DNA of 64,000 nucleotides from positions 124,001-188,000 of the forward strand of contig JACATO010001069.1 of NCBI GenBank assembly GCA_018389105.1, given 5' to 3'. Origin of the DNA: Nautilus pompilius (taxonomy: Eukaryota; Mollusca; Cephalopoda; Nautilida; Nautilidae). Position numbers and translations under genes: made by a program. Each line of letters starts with the position of its first letter. Position 1 is the first letter of the stretch. This document shows positions 62,480 to 64,000 of this stretch, piece by piece. Under the pieces are notes generated by a model, which saw nothing but the letters and a program-made list of their open reading frames with translations, searched no databases and was not told the DNA's origin.

Positions 62480-63219
62480 TTACCAGTTATAGCATTTTAC
62501 CCGAAGTTGTTGGGTTGGTTTCATAAGCTCAATGATCAGCACTGAGAATCTGACAGCAATATTGCCATCTGGGAAAACAGTGCGGCTAATACCCGGTAGA
62601 ACCGCCATATCGGGATACGGACATCTAGAAATCTGTGTTGAGCCGCTTGAATTGAGTGTATGGGCACGTTGAGAATGATGCATATCTGTGGTTTTTATAG
62701 TGAAATTCTATTACATTTGGTTATGATTTAGTGGTCATCTTGTAAAAAGGAGCCTGGAAGAAAAGCAGCCATAAATGACATGCAAACTACACGAAATCAT
62801 AATCAACTTCAACAGATTTTGAAACAGTTGTGGCCATAATTACACGCGCGCAAAATAAGTAGAACAAAAGCTTGATTCCTGCAGTTAAAAGACTGCAACG
62901 ACTCTCAAAACACCAGACTAGTTAAGGATATTGGGAGACCGCAGTCGAGCCATAAAGTAGACCCAACAGAAGAGGGGGGTAAAATCACTTCCAATAACAA
63001 CATAATACCTCTACTAACACAGCCACGAGGATCAGTCAGAGCCAACAGGTCCACGTTAAATGTCCGCAACAAAGCTTCAGGCAAGAACTGGAACGGATCT
63101 AAACCTATGATGACCACGTTGATAGTGGATGGCCAGGGAAAAAAGAAAAGCTGAGAACTGTTTCGGTCCGCCCAGAGGGTGAAACGAAGCACCGAAATCA
63201 GCTTACTGTCAACTGACAT
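62480..63219 (-). pseudogene. Decayed coding-like cluster, unassigned
   Basis: Two minus-strand frames: 104 codons from 63,219, containing INVVIIGLDPF and RGIMLLLEVILPP, and 67 codons from 62,683, containing VFPDGNIAVRFSVLIIEL. The first pair of motifs faintly recalls uracil-DNA glycosylase (VVIxGQDPYH ... RGVLLLNxxLTV), but key residues differ and the spacing is short. The second piece was not recognised. The origin (host, virus fossil or transposon) is open; it is broken. Confidence 0.2.
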
Positions 63220-63224
63220 TATTA

Positions 63225-64000
63225 AACCCTAGTTGCTCCTGAGGTTTTACTAACGAAGTAGCTCGCAAAGTTGATCCATTACACAGTGCACTGGTTTGTC
63301 ACCTTTTGGAGACCAGGGCAAAAGCCGAAAACATTATCTTAAATAAACAGATGTCCAGTGCCTACTTGCGATGTGGAATGACTTCAAACCATAACGAACT
63401 AGAAGGGCCGCCTGCCTAGTCACGAGACGAAAGCCGAATGTGAAACGATTAATTACTTTGTCTCGGCTAAAGACGTAACTATATCATCAAAACGGCAAAG
63501 ATTATACAGGATACGGCCGCGAGCACGTGCTACTGTTCTGGTTGGGTTTGACCGGTTTGTTTGTTGTTTCTTGTAGCAGATGCAAATGTAAGCAGTATTA
63601 GTTAAGTCTCAAGTCCAAACTCGACTTTATCTTAAAAAAGAGATTACTTTCCATCTTGTTGAACGTGAACTGTCTAAAAAGTGTCCATGTCAATTTCTTG
63701 AGTTGATATATAAAATATCAGAATTTCAAAACGGACTAAACACAAATAGCCGTGTTGCCTTCGTTTATACACAAGAGACCTGTCTTCTCAAAATCAGTCT
63801 TTCCTCAAAGAAAAATTTCTAGATCTTTCCCTAATCTACTTATTATGCGTTTTTGCTTACATAATGGTAATTATTTAAGTGTTCTCCCTACCTACTTGGT
63901 TTATTATTTACAAATATTTGAAATTTTAAGAAACCCATTTCCAGATGTATATTAACGCAAGAAATTGTAAATTCTTTTTGTAGAAACCATATTAAATAAA
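63225..64000. other. Non-coding, nothing recognised
   Basis: No supported feature up to the window edge. Confidence 0.4.

Noticed and set aside
1-64000. CRISPR arrays, operons, bacterial or phage systems
   Set aside because: The window is eukaryotic with split genes and transposons; the only regular array is a spacerless minisatellite.

Overview
This window is eukaryotic: AT-rich, gene-poor and full of decayed transposons. It most likely comes from a mollusc. The main evidence is one spliced host gene on the minus strand, spanning about 50.65 kb down to 30.54 kb. Its exons assemble into a 149-150 residue, four EF-hand protein in which only the fourth calcium loop is canonical. That is the signature of molluscan troponin C (TnC), the calcium sensor of the muscle thin filament. 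No other host gene could be supported.

TnC layout (minus strand): TATA box overlapping a perfect MEF2-type site at 50,644-50,653; exon 1 (5' UTR plus the ATG alone) ending at 50,488; exon 2, 50,223-50,190; exon 3, 40,542-40,399; exon 4, 39,492-39,250; then two alternative last coding exons, 31,072-31,044 and 30,656-30,631, with a poly(A) signal at 30,542-30,537. All splice phases agree. Both last exons complete the same split codon, which is the position-12 calcium ligand of site IV, and then give different C-terminal tails.

Repeats outside and inside TnC. 1-30 kb: decayed coding-like stretches without a family (2.5-3.6 and 5.1-5.7 kb), tRNA-headed SINEs (7.5, 8.5, 22.4, 26.7 kb), a purine-rich GA block (10.5-10.8 kb), a LINE reverse-transcriptase relic (12.6-13.9 kb), a nearly full-length Tc1 element with long IR/DR ends (14,853-16,359), two hAT relics (18.6-20.3 kb plus strand; 22.7-24.7 kb minus strand) and a Tc1 fragment (26 kb). 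Introns of TnC: Tc1 fragments (38.8 and 42.6-43.4 kb), a SINE (40.06-40.3 kb) and a relic of a common invertebrate repeat-associated protein (41.3-42.2 kb).

50-64 kb, upstream of the TnC promoter: more SINE copies, a 140-bp element with 38-bp terminal inverted repeats enclosing a tRNA-like sequence (54,060-54,199), and a 2-kb array of a 25-bp unit (59,197-61,209) that happens to be open in all frames and shows a higher-order period near 350 bp. The last 1.5 kb holds a decayed, unassigned coding-like cluster.

Everything here was read by eye. Exon boundaries rest on splice signals, phase agreement and protein family fit; transposon calls rest on recognisable protein motifs across broken frames.
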